From NCBI GenBank assembly GCA_048201935.1, contig DBFBGR010000015.1, positions 1 through 64,000 on the forward strand: DNA of 64,000 nucleotides, written 5' to 3'. Each line of letters starts with the position of its first letter. Within the stretch, counting starts at the first letter, position 1. Made by a program: the position numbers and the translations under genes. This DNA comes from MGBC124762 sp048201935 (GTDB taxonomy: Bacteria; Bacillota; Clostridia; Oscillospirales; Oscillospiraceae). Under the pieces are notes generated by a model. The model saw only the letters and a list, made by a program, of their open reading frames with translations. It did not search any database and had not been told where the DNA came from. Below, piece after piece: positions 33,782-41,875 of this stretch.

Positions 33782-35932
33782 ATGAGACCTCGCGCCTGGC
33801 TGTGCCTTGCCCTGGCGCTGACGCTCCTGTGCGTCTCCCCCGCCCTGGGGGCGGGGACAGCAGAGGAGCTCTACGCCCAGGCCATCGAGGACGCAAAGAC
33901 CATCGAGCCCGAGGAGCTGCTGCCCCTCAAGACCACCCTGACCCGGGACGACCCCTATGCCCAGTGGAACGCTTTGGGTGACCGGGTACTGGTGTGCACC
34001 TGGAACGACACGCCGGAAGACTACCCTGACGGCGCTGACCTCACCGTAGGGGATGAGCCGGTGTGGGTCTTCTCCCCGGTGGAGTTTGAATCGTGGTACT
34101 GCAACAACGCCGCCGGCGTAGAGGATTGGGAGCTGCGGCTTTGTCAGCTCATCGGCCTGCCGCCCGACGCGGGGTATACCCACTTCACCACCCTGTGGGC
34201 CGACCCCGGCGACCTGCTACGCCCCGCCTTCGACCCGGACGTGACCACCAACACCATGTCCGGCGACCTGACCGGGAACACGTGGTATCAAGACTGGTTC
34301 GAGGATAACACCGCCGCCTCCTACGGCGACGACGGCTACCCCTGGACCCGGCTGGGCTACACCTATGACTGGGCCCCCAACGGCACGGAATACGGCCTGA
34401 CGGAATTCATCCTGCCCGTGGGCGCGGTGGCCACGGTGGAGCGCACCGTTACCACCCAGGACTATCTGGACGGCCTGGCAGCCGAGGAGAAGAACGCCCT
34501 ACCCACGGAGGATAGCCTGGACGCCCTGAACGGCAAGCGGCTGGGCGTGGCCACCGGCTCGGTGTTTGACCGGGTGGCCCTGGAGCGGCTGCCCCAGGCC
34601 CAAGTGTCCTACTTCGACGCCCAGCCCGAGATCGTGGGGGCCCTGCTGGCGGGGCGGGTGGACGCCATGATCACCGACGAGCCCCTGGCCCGGGACATCC
34701 TGCGCCAGACCCCCGGTCTGCGCATCGTGCCTGAGATGTTTCGCACCGATTCCTACGCCTTCGCCTTTCCCCTGGACCACACCGCACTCCGGGACGAGGT
34801 GAACGAGGCCCTGGCGGAGCTGAAGGCCGACGGCACTCTGGAGGAGATGGACGTGCGGTGGTTTGGAAACGACGAAGCGGCCCGGGTCCTGCCCGAGCTG
34901 ACCTTAACAGGCGAAAAGGGCGTGATCCGCTTCGCCACGGTGTGCTCCAACGCCCCCTTTGCCTTCATCAAGGACGGGCAGATCGTGGGCTATGACGTGG
35001 AGGCTGCCCTACGGGTCTGCCACAAGCTGGGCTACGCTTTGGAGATCACCGACATGGACATCGCCGCGCTGATCCCCGGGGTGCAGGCGGGACGGTTTGA
35101 TATGGCAGGAGCCTGCATCACCGTCACCGAGGAGCGCAAGCAGTCGGTGCTCTTTTCTGAGGCCGACTATACCGGCGGTATCGTGGCCATCGTCCCCGCC
35201 GGCGAAACGGCAAATGAGGACCAGGGCTTTTGGAGTGGGGTGTGGGACGGTTTTTACAAAACCTTTCTTCTGGAGAACCGCTGGAAGCTCTTTGCCCAGG
35301 GCCTTGGGGTGACCCTGCTCATCTCGGCGTGCTCGGCGGTGCTGGGCACGGCGCTGGGCTTTGGGCTTTGTATGCTCTGCCGCTCCAAGCGCCGGTGGGC
35401 CAACGCCCCCGCCCGGGCCTTTGTCCGGCTCATCCAGGGCGTGCCGGTACTGGTGCTGCTGATGATCCTCTACTTCCTGGTGCTGCGGGATGTGAAAAAC
35501 AGCATTTTTGTGGCGGTGACGGGCTTTTCCATCAACTTCGCCGTCTACGTGTCCGAGATGCTGCGCACCGGCATCGAAACGGTGGACGCCGGACAGTTGG
35601 AGGCGGCCCAGGCCCTGGGCTTTAGCAAAGCCCAGACCTTCTGGAAAGTCACCGCTCCCCAGGCGGTGCGCACCGTTTTGCCCGTTTACCGGGGAGAGTT
35701 CATCTCCATGGTGAAGGCCACCTCGGTGGTGGGCAGCATCACCATCCAGGACCTGACGCGGGTGAGCGACATCGTCCAGGGCCTGACCTTCAACGCCTTT
35801 TTCTCGCTGGTCTCCACCGCCATCATCTACTTCGCCTTGGCCAATCTGCTGGGGCTGGGGCTGTCGGCGCTGGAGCGGCGGCTGGATCCGAAGCGGCGCA
35901 AGCGGGTCATAAAGGGGGTGGTGATGGCATGA
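33782..35932 (+). CDS. Fused amino-acid ABC transporter: solute-binding lobes plus permease
   Basis: 716 residues from the ATG at 33782, 9 bases after GGGAG (ATG 33776 is possible). A signal-like helix (1-24) is followed by an unrecognised domain (25-235), a segment like the second lobe of a type-3 solute-binding protein (about 245-360: GKRLGVATGSVFD, DAMITDEPLA, AFPLDHTALRDEVNEALAEL), then a segment like the first lobe (about 378-475: GVIRFATVCSNAPFAFI, GYDVEAALRV, RFDMAGACITVTEERK) and a His/Gln-type permease (about 495-716) with the EAAQALGFSKAQTF coupling motif. The lobe order is unusual and suggests a permuted or chimeric receptor. Substrate is probably a polar amino acid; its ATPase is the next gene (ATGA-type overlap at 35929). 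Confidence 0.88.
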   Translation: MRPRAWLCLALALTLLCVSPALGAGTAEELYAQAIEDAKTIEPEELLPLKTTLTRDDPYAQWNALGDRVLVCTWNDTPEDYPDGADLTVGDEPVWVFSPVEFESWYCNNAAGVEDWELRLCQLIGLPPDAGYTHFTTLWADPGDLLRPAFDPDVTTNTMSGDLTGNTWYQDWFEDNTAASYGDDGYPWTRLGYTYDWAPNGTEYGLTEFILPVGAVATVERTVTTQDYLDGLAAEEKNALPTEDSLDALNGKRLGVATGSVFDRVALERLPQAQVSYFDAQPEIVGALLAGRVDAMITDEPLARDILRQTPGLRIVPEMFRTDSYAFAFPLDHTALRDEVNEALAELKADGTLEEMDVRWFGNDEAARVLPELTLTGEKGVIRFATVCSNAPFAFIKDGQIVGYDVEAALRVCHKLGYALEITDMDIAALIPGVQAGRFDMAGACITVTEERKQSVLFSEADYTGGIVAIVPAGETANEDQGFWSGVWDGFYKTFLLENRWKLFAQGLGVTLLISACSAVLGTALGFGLCMLCRSKRRWANAPARAFVRLIQGVPVLVLLMILYFLVLRDVKNSIFVAVTGFSINFAVYVSEMLRTGIETVDAGQLEAAQALGFSKAQTFWKVTAPQAVRTVLPVYRGEFISMVKATSVVGSITIQDLTRVSDIVQGLTFNAFFSLVSTAIIYFALANLLGLGLSALERRLDPKRRKRVIKGVVMA

Positions 35933-37020
35933 TCACCGTCAAGCATCTGCGCAAGGAATTTCCCAACGCCACGCCCTTGAAGGACGTGAACTGCACCATT
36001 GAAAAGGGAGAGGTCATCTCCATCATCGGTCCCTCGGGCACCGGCAAGAGCACATTTTTGCGCTGTTTGAATCTGCTGGAAACGCCTACCTCGGGAGAGA
36101 TCGTCATCGACGAGGTCAACATCCTGGAAAAGGGCGCGCCCATCCAGGACCTGCGCAAGCGCATGGGCATGGTGTTCCAGTCCTTCAACCTCTTCTCCCA
36201 TCTAATGGTCATCGAGAACATCATGCTGGGGCCGGTGGAGTTGCTGGGCCGGGACCGCCAGGCGGCCTACGACCGGGGCTTGGAGCTTTTGGAACTGGTG
36301 GGCCTGCGGGACAAGGCCCTGAACTATCCCGACGAGCTCTCCGGCGGGCAGAAGCAGCGCGTGGCCATCGCCCGGACCCTGGCCATGGACCCGGAGATCG
36401 TACTCTTTGACGAGCCCACCTCCGCTTTGGACCCCACCATGGTCTCCGAGGTGCTGGGGGTCATCCGCCGCCTGGCCCAGGAGGGGATGACCATGATGAT
36501 CGTCACCCACGAGATGAAGTTTGCCCGGGACGTGTCCACCCGCATCTTCTATATGGATCAAGGAGAGATCTACGAGGACGGGCCCCCGGAGCAGATCTTC
36601 GGCGCGCCCCAGCGTGAGCGCACCCGGGCCTTTATCCGGAAGGTCCGCACCTACTCCTTCGACATCCAGAGCCGCAGCTTCGACTTCTACGCCATGATGG
36701 CCGGACTGGAGCGCTTCGCCGGACACTACGCCCTCTCGGCCAAGCAGTCCAACGCCCTCCAGCTTGCCGCCGAGGAGCTGGTGGTCAACCAGCTCCTCCC
36801 CAAGATCGAGGGAGAGCCAAACTTGACGCTGACGGCGGGCTACTCCGAGGAGACCGGGGCGGTGGAGCTCACCGCCGCCTGGCCTTCCGTGGAGCCTTTC
36901 CCAGAGCTCTTCGCCCAGGGCGAGGAGGAGGACATCTCTCTGCTTTTGCTGCATAAGCTGCTTCAGGGCCACAGCCAAAGCTGGGAGAACGGGGAAAACC
37001 GGGTCCGTTTGGAGCTGTAA
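35929..37020 (+). CDS. Amino-acid ABC transporter ATPase with C-terminal degenerate RsbW-like domain
   Basis: 363 residues; GGGGG precedes the ATG at 35929, which overlaps the permease stop. Residues 1-240 are a GlnQ-type ATPase with Walker A GPSGTGKST, Q-loop VFQSFNLF, signature LSGGQKQR, Walker B IVLFDEPTSALDP and H-loop THEM. The 120 residues that follow are not part of the family. ALQLAAEELVVNQL matches an RsbW/HATPase N-box with the Asn kept, and LLLLHKLLQGHSQSWENGEN matches the terminal helix-strand, but the DNGxPF box is replaced by AAWPSVEPF. It is probably a regulatory docking domain for the STAS protein, placing import under the phosphorylation switch (inference). Confidence 0.9.
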   Translation: MITVKHLRKEFPNATPLKDVNCTIEKGEVISIIGPSGTGKSTFLRCLNLLETPTSGEIVIDEVNILEKGAPIQDLRKRMGMVFQSFNLFSHLMVIENIMLGPVELLGRDRQAAYDRGLELLELVGLRDKALNYPDELSGGQKQRVAIARTLAMDPEIVLFDEPTSALDPTMVSEVLGVIRRLAQEGMTMMIVTHEMKFARDVSTRIFYMDQGEIYEDGPPEQIFGAPQRERTRAFIRKVRTYSFDIQSRSFDFYAMMAGLERFAGHYALSAKQSNALQLAAEELVVNQLLPKIEGEPNLTLTAGYSEETGAVELTAAWPSVEPFPELFAQGEEEDISLLLLHKLLQGHSQSWENGENRVRLEL

Positions 37021-37033
37021 GGGGGAGAAAACC

Positions 37034-38473
37034 GTGATCACCTTTTTTGCCGCCCTAGTCCTGCTGGTGGCGGGCTATTTTACCTATGGCAAACTGATGG
37101 AGCGGGTCTTCCAGGTGGACGACCGGCCCACCCCCGCCGTGGTCCACCCCGACGGAGTGGACTTTATCCCCATGAAGACCTGGCGGGTGTTCCTCATCCA
37201 GCTTTTGAACATCGCCGGGCTGGGGCCCATCTACGGGGCCATTGCCGGGGCCTGCTGGGGCCCAGCGGTGTATCTGTGGATCGCCTTCGGCACCATTTTG
37301 GGCGGCGGCGTCCACGACTTTCTCTCGGGCATGATGTCGGTGCGAAACGACGGCGCGTCCATCTCCGAGGTGGTGGGGCGGTACATGGGCAAGGCCGTCA
37401 CCTTCATCATGCGGGTCTTCTCGGTGGTGCTGCTGGTGATGGTGGGGGTGAACTTCGCCGCCGGGCCCGCGGGGCTGCTGGCCAAGCTGACCCCGGCGTG
37501 GCTGAGCCAGAATTTCTGGCTCATCGTCATCATGCTCTACTACCTGGCCGCCACCTTTTTGCCCATCGACAAGATCGTGGGCAAGCTCTACCCTGTCTTT
37601 GGCTTGTGCCTCATCGTCATGGCTCTGGGGGTGGGCGGAGCGATCGTGCTGTTCCACGGCGCGGATATGCCCGAGCTGACCCTGAGCGCTCTGACCACCG
37701 CCCATCCGGCGGGGACGCCCAAGTGGGCCATGATGTTCGTCACCGTGGCCTGCGGGGCGGTGTCCGGCTTCCACGCCACCCAGTCCCCCATGATGGCCCG
37801 GTGCGTCACCTCTGAGCGTAAGGGCCGCAAGGTGTTTTACGGCGCCATGGTGGCCGAGGGGATCATCGCCCTCATCTGGGCCGCCGCCGGGGTGACCTTC
37901 TACGTAAACCACGGCTCTCTGGTCGACGGTATGGTGGGTCTGCAGGCCGCCATCGCCGCCCAGGGCCAGGGCGGCGTGGTCTACGACATCTGCACCACCT
38001 TGCTGGGAAGCGTGGGCGGCGTGCTGGCCATGATCGGCGTCATCGCCTGCCCCATCACCTCCGGGGACACCGCCTTCCGCTCTGCCCGGCTCACCATCGC
38101 CGACTGGTTCAAGCTGGACCAAGCCAACGCCAAAAAGCGGGCGTTGCTGGCCGTTCCGCTGTTGGCGGTGGGCTTCGTCATCGTCAAGGCCCTGCCCTGG
38201 ACCTACCTGTGGCGGTACTTCTCCTGGTCCAACCAGACCCTGGCCATGATCGTTTTGTGGACGGGGGCGGTGTTTTTGCGTAAATACGGCTACCCGCCCA
38301 TTTGCGCGTGGATGGCGGCCCTGCCCGCCGCCTTTATGACCGCCGTCAGCGTGACCTATTTTATCCAGGCCCCCGAGTGCCTGGCCCTCTCCACCGCCAT
38401 CGCCACCCCCGTGGGCATCCTGGCCGCCGGGGCCTGCACGGCGCTCTACGCCGCCAGTGGCCGCAAGGTTTAG
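37034..38473 (+). CDS. cstA: CstA-family carbon-starvation transporter
   Basis: 479-residue multi-pass membrane protein of the CstA family, known for peptide or pyruvate uptake. The family signatures are present: LLNIAGLGPIYGAIAGACWG, GGGVHDFLSGMMSVRNDGAS, and GFHATQSPMMARC. It is shorter than E. coli CstA (about 700 residues), as usual for Clostridia. The ATG at 37034 follows the ATPase gene by 13 bases with GGGGGAGAAAA upstream, so it closes the partner-switching operon. It carries no RsbW-like appendage. Its inclusion suggests that the operon coordinates amino acid, dicarboxylate and peptide or pyruvate uptake with one external signal. Confidence 0.93.
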   Translation: MITFFAALVLLVAGYFTYGKLMERVFQVDDRPTPAVVHPDGVDFIPMKTWRVFLIQLLNIAGLGPIYGAIAGACWGPAVYLWIAFGTILGGGVHDFLSGMMSVRNDGASISEVVGRYMGKAVTFIMRVFSVVLLVMVGVNFAAGPAGLLAKLTPAWLSQNFWLIVIMLYYLAATFLPIDKIVGKLYPVFGLCLIVMALGVGGAIVLFHGADMPELTLSALTTAHPAGTPKWAMMFVTVACGAVSGFHATQSPMMARCVTSERKGRKVFYGAMVAEGIIALIWAAAGVTFYVNHGSLVDGMVGLQAAIAAQGQGGVVYDICTTLLGSVGGVLAMIGVIACPITSGDTAFRSARLTIADWFKLDQANAKKRALLAVPLLAVGFVIVKALPWTYLWRYFSWSNQTLAMIVLWTGAVFLRKYGYPPICAWMAALPAAFMTAVSVTYFIQAPECLALSTAIATPVGILAAGACTALYAASGRKV

Positions 38474-38501
38474 CGCGCAACCCCTGTCCCTCCCTTAGAC
38501 C

Positions 38502-38539
38502 AAAAAAGAGGAACGGCCCCGGGGCCGTTCCTCTTTTTT
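38502..38539. terminator. Bidirectional terminator between cstA and the amidase gene
   Basis: AAAAAAGAGGAACGGCCCC pairs perfectly with GGGGCCGTTCCTCTTTTTT, with A/T tracts on both sides; it serves both convergent transcripts. Confidence 0.95.
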
Positions 38540-38545
38540 GCCGTT

Positions 38546-39418
38546 TTACTCGATCACCGGGACAGGCTCGGTCCGCTCCACCAGGTCCAGCAGCCGGGCC
38601 ATAGCGGAGATCCATTTCAGATCGTCGTCGGTGAGTTGGAGCTGGCCGGTCTGGTTGCCCCGCAGGATGCCCGCGGCCAGCAGCTGCTCCGCACTGGGCC
38701 GGGCCCACTGGGGCAGCTGGTCCACCTGGTGGTAGACCCGCGGGGCTGGCCGCAGCCGCTCCACCTCCTGGGCTACGATCTGGCGCACCTGTTCCTCCGT
38801 CAAGGGCGTTTCCTCCTCCTGGTCCAAAATGGCCTGCACCTCGTGGCGCAGGTGGTTCATGCTCTTGCCATGCTTGGGCAGCCACTGGCCCATGTCGGCG
38901 TGGTTGGAGCCCATGCCCGCGCGGTAGCTCTCGGCGTGGTCGTGGATGGTGGCCGCCGTGTAGCCCAGCTCCACCGCCACAAAGACGTTCCACGCCACCA
39001 GCAGCTTCCACATCCGGTCAAAGTACCCCTGGTTCTTGGCCACGTCGTAGCCCACCATGGTGCCGCCGGCGTAGGTGTGCCCCGCGGGCTCGCAGACCTC
39101 CCACTGGATGCGGCTTTCGTTCCAGCTCCCCCGGCTGCCCGAGCCCACGCCCCAGGGCCGCCGGTCATAGGGCATACACAGGATCACACGCCCCTCCCCT
39201 GTGTGGAAGTCCCCCAAAATGGCGTTGACGCCCCAGCCCGCGTCGGTGCGGTCCATGCGGCTGTACATGGCCTCCGCCGAGGGCTGGGCCACCCCCAGGG
39301 AGTGGTTGACGCACCCCTCTACCTGGATGGTCCGGCCCGCGCGGTAGGCACCGTTTTTGGTGGCGTAGCGCACCTCCAGGTGGGCCTGGGCATAATCTAT
39401 CCACTCACGCCTGGTCAT
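38546..39418 (-). CDS. N-acetylmuramoyl-L-alanine amidase-like / phage endolysin-type protein
   Basis: 290 residues; GGAGGGGG lies 6 bases before the ATG at 39418. Residues 1-200 resemble the amidase_2/PGRP zinc-amidase fold (NHSLGVAQPSAEAMYSRMD start, AILGDFHTGEGRV, VCEPAGHTYAGG, TIHDHAESYRAGMGSNHADM), which cuts between muramic acid and the stem peptide. The C-terminus (205-290) has an acidic linker and a short domain like those of phage endolysins (PQWARPSAEQLLAAGILRGN). There is no signal peptide, as in endolysins. Its start overlaps the small gene upstream by 14 bases. The pair looks like a domesticated or decayed phage lysis unit. Confidence 0.8.
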   Translation of the reverse strand: MTRREWIDYAQAHLEVRYATKNGAYRAGRTIQVEGCVNHSLGVAQPSAEAMYSRMDRTDAGWGVNAILGDFHTGEGRVILCMPYDRRPWGVGSGSRGSWNESRIQWEVCEPAGHTYAGGTMVGYDVAKNQGYFDRMWKLLVAWNVFVAVELGYTAATIHDHAESYRAGMGSNHADMGQWLPKHGKSMNHLRHEVQAILDQEEETPLTEEQVRQIVAQEVERLRPAPRVYHQVDQLPQWARPSAEQLLAAGILRGNQTGQLQLTDDDLKWISAMARLLDLVERTEPVPVIE

Positions 39419-39695
39419 CGTCGTCCCCCTCCTCTACCCACTCCTGCACATACTGTCCCCCGCTGTTCAGGCGAAAGTAAAAGGGCCCTGTCCTGTCTCG
39501 CCGAAAGGCCCGGATGGGCGTGGACACGCAAAAGCCGATCTCCGAGTCGTCGTCCTTCTGGCAGGGATAGCGACACATGGCGTGGTCGCATATGACGTTC
39601 TTCTCCGGGTCGCAGAGGTAAAATTTCACCCGGCGGCCTGTGTCGGGGTCCGTCAGGTACCCCTCCCGGCCCGCCTTCAGCTTGCTCAGCTCCAT
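39405..39695 (-). CDS. Small cysteine-containing protein of unknown function, coupled to the amidase
   Basis: 96 residues; GGGG sits 8 bases before the ATG at 39695. I do not recognise it. The sequence has four clustered cysteines (FYLCDPE, HAMCRYPCQ, GFCVST) that could bind metal, and an acidic C-terminus ending WVEEGDDDDQA. Its stop lies inside the amidase gene, so the two are translationally coupled and probably act together. No membrane helix is visible, so it is not an obvious holin. Confidence 0.7.
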   Translation of the reverse strand: MELSKLKAGREGYLTDPDTGRRVKFYLCDPEKNVICDHAMCRYPCQKDDDSEIGFCVSTPIRAFRRDRTGPFYFRLNSGGQYVQEWVEEGDDDDQA

Positions 39696-39769
39696 AGCCT
39701 TGTCCCCTTTCCGTCAAGCTTCGCTCTATCCCTATGGCCCCGGCGGCGGGGATAGAACCAGGCCAGGGG

Positions 39770-39798
39770 TTGTCTTGGGGTGATAGAACTGCTATAAT
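39770..39798 (+). promoter_or_regulatory. Promoter of the small lipoprotein gene
   Basis: TTGTCT (39770-39775), 17-base spacer, TATAAT (39793-39798), 31 bases before the ATG. Confidence 0.8.
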
Positions 39799-39829
39799 GG
39801 ACGTGGCAGCCTGACATAGGGAGGGGACA

Positions 39830-40246
39830 ATGATGAGAGCACGTCAAAGCTTCGTGGCGGTAATCCTCGTGTTGGCGGCGATGGTTTCCCTGTGCGCCTG
39901 CTCCAGCGATCCGGACAACGACGGCGAAAACTGGGGCTCCTTCACTCCGGATAAGACGTATAGCTATGATGAAAAATACTACGCCCTCCAAAGCGTGGTG
40001 GAGGGCGAGGAGGCCAGGATGATACGGGTGAGCGTCTACTTGGCGGACGCCGACCAGCTCGTGGCGGAATTTGAACCGGCGAGAGCGTGGGACTTTTGGG
40101 GGATCTGCTGGGAAAGGGACACCTATCACATTTGGACCCAGTCCAGCGACATTGGTATACGTTGTTACGCCTATCAAGACGGCGTCTGGGCACTGGATGA
40201 GGACAGTGACCGGCCTTCCTACATCCGTTCCAGATATGATACATAG
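39830..40246 (+). CDS. Small secreted lipoprotein of unknown function
   Basis: 138 residues; GGGAGGGG precedes tandem ATGs at 39830 and 39833. A lipoprotein signal (MMRARQSFVAVILVLAAMVS, lipobox LCAC, acylated Cys24 likely) leads to a soluble domain rich in Trp, Tyr and Asp (DFWGICWERDTYHIW). I know no matching family. It has its own consensus promoter and terminator, so it is a single-gene unit facing away from the amidase pair. Confidence 0.8.
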   Translation: MMRARQSFVAVILVLAAMVSLCACSSDPDNDGENWGSFTPDKTYSYDEKYYALQSVVEGEEARMIRVSVYLADADQLVAEFEPARAWDFWGICWERDTYHIWTQSSDIGIRCYAYQDGVWALDEDSDRPSYIRSRYDT

Positions 40247-40262
40247 CCGCCAAGAGCAAGAC

Positions 40263-40298
40263 AAGGGCCGCGCCCGGATGGGGCGCGGCCCTTAGTTT
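40263..40298. terminator. Terminator after the lipoprotein gene
   Basis: AAGGGCCGCGCCC-GGAT-GGGGCGCGGCCCTT followed by AGTTTTG. It also lies just beyond the convergent ABC operon ending at 40318. Confidence 0.9.
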
Positions 40299-40317
40299 TG
40301 TCACTTCTTCCTGCTCC

Positions 40318-41112
40318 TTACCCGCCCTGGGTCAGGTCCGTACCGAAGTATTTCACCGAGAGCCGGGCCAGGGTGCCGTCCTCTTGGAGCTCTGCCAGAG
40401 CCTTGTCCATCTCGGCGCGGAGGGTCTCGGTCTCCTGGCCCTTGCGAAGGGGCAGGGCGATGGCGTCGGCCTCCTGGGTATAGGCCGCCACCTTGATGTT
40501 GGCCTCGGGGTGCTGGGCGGTGTAGTCCAGGTAGGTGACCTCGTCGTTCAGCGTGGCGTCGATGCGGCTCTGGAGCAGCAGCTCGATGGTCTGATTGAGG
40601 TCGTCCACGCCGGTGACCTTGGCCCCGTAGCGCTCGGCCACGGCGGCGTAGGTGGAGGAGATGGTGTTGGCGGTGGTCATGCCCGCCAGGTCCTCAAAGG
40701 ACTGGATACGATCGTCGTCGGCGCGGACCATCAGGGCGGTGCGGGAGTAGGCGTAGGGCGTGGAGAAATCGAACTTTTCGCTGCGCTCGGGGGTGACGTT
40801 GACGCCGTTGGCCATGGTGTCGTACATCCCGCTCTCCAGCCCCATGAGCAGGCTGTCCCACTCCCCTTCCACAAAGTTGGCCTCCACGCCTAACTTATCG
40901 CAGACGGCCTGGGCTACCTCGATATCGAAGCCCGTCAGCTGGTCGTTTTCATCGTGGTAACTCCAGGGAGCCCAGGTGCCTTCGGTGGCGATGGTCAGGC
41001 TGCCCTTCTCCCGGACGGCGTTCAGCAGGCTGCCGCCGCTCTCACCACCGCAGGCGGCCAGTAGGCACAGGCTCAGAGCAACAAAGATCAAAATGGAAAT
41101 GATACGCTTCAT
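40318..41112 (-). CDS. Polar amino-acid (cystine-type) ABC transporter solute-binding lipoprotein
   Basis: 264 residues from the ATG at 41112. A lipoprotein signal (MKRIISILIFVALSLCLLAA, lipobox LAAC) is followed by a complete two-lobe type-3 solute-binding fold: GSLTIATEGTWAPWSYHDE, QLTGFDIEVAQAVCDKLG, GMYDTMANGVNVTPERSEKF, and the C-terminal DKALAELQEDGTLARLSVKY. The EGTWAPWSYHDE pocket is like that of L-cystine or related binding proteins. It is the last gene of a permease-ATPase-binding protein operon, one base after the ATPase stop. Substrate specificity is inferred from the family only. Confidence 0.92.
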   Translation of the reverse strand: MKRIISILIFVALSLCLLAACGGESGGSLLNAVREKGSLTIATEGTWAPWSYHDENDQLTGFDIEVAQAVCDKLGVEANFVEGEWDSLLMGLESGMYDTMANGVNVTPERSEKFDFSTPYAYSRTALMVRADDDRIQSFEDLAGMTTANTISSTYAAVAERYGAKVTGVDDLNQTIELLLQSRIDATLNDEVTYLDYTAQHPEANIKVAAYTQEADAIALPLRKGQETETLRAEMDKALAELQEDGTLARLSVKYFGTDLTQGG

Positions 41113-41113
41113 G

Positions 41114-41863
41114 TCAATTCTCCTTTTCACTTTGGTCCAGCATACGCAAAAACGCTTTCGCCCGCTCGGTCCGGGGCCGGGCAAAAAAGTCCTGGGCGGA
41201 GGCGGCCTCCACCACCATACCGTCCTCCATGAACACCACCTTGTTGGCGGCGCTCTTGGCGAAGGCCAGCTCATGGGTGACCACCAGCATGGTCATGCCG
41301 CTGCGGGCCAGGTCCCGCATGACGGCCAGCACCTCGCCGGTGAGCTCGGGGTCCAGGGCGGAGGTGGGCTCGTCGAAGTAGATGATCTCCGGGTCCGGGG
41401 CCATGGCCCGGGCGATGGCCACCCGCTGCTGCTGGCCGCCGGAGAGCTGGCTGGGGTAGGCCTTCGCCTTGTCCGACAGCCCCACCCGCTCCAACATCCG
41501 CTCTCCGATGGCGTTGGCCTCGGCCCGGGGCATTTTCCGGGCGGTGACCAGGCCCTCGGTGATGTTTTCCAGGGCGGTCTTGTTGCGAAAGAGGTGGTAG
41601 CCCTGGAAGACAAAGCCGGTCTTCTTCCGCAGGGCCAGTACGTCCTTTTTATCCATGTGGCCCAGGTCGTATTCCTCCCCGTCGAAGGTCATGCGGCCAC
41701 TGTCGGCGGTCTCCAGGAAGTTCATGCACCTGAGCAGCGTAGTCTTGCCCGCGCCGCTGGGGCCGATGACGGCCACCACATCGCCCTTGTCCACCGCCAG
41801 GTCCACGCCCTTTAAGATCGCCTGGCCGCCAAAGGATTTCTTCAGCTCTTGAACGCTCAGCAC
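41114..41863 (-). CDS. Polar amino-acid ABC transporter ATPase
   Basis: 249-residue GlnQ/TcyC-type ATPase: Walker A GPSGAGKTT, Q-loop VFQGYHLF, signature LSGGQQQR, Walker B IIYFDEPTSALDP, H-loop VTHEL. Residue 1 is the ATG at 41863 with GGAGGTGG upstream. Unlike the homologue at 35929-37020 it ends normally after about 245 residues and has no RsbW-like extension, which underlines how unusual that extension is. It lies 12 bases after the permease gene. Confidence 0.95.
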   Translation of the reverse strand: MLSVQELKKSFGGQAILKGVDLAVDKGDVVAVIGPSGAGKTTLLRCMNFLETADSGRMTFDGEEYDLGHMDKKDVLALRKKTGFVFQGYHLFRNKTALENITEGLVTARKMPRAEANAIGERMLERVGLSDKAKAYPSQLSGGQQQRVAIARAMAPDPEIIYFDEPTSALDPELTGEVLAVMRDLARSGMTMLVVTHELAFAKSAANKVVFMEDGMVVEAASAQDFFARPRTERAKAFLRMLDQSEKEN

Positions 41864-41875
41864 GCCGCCACCTCC

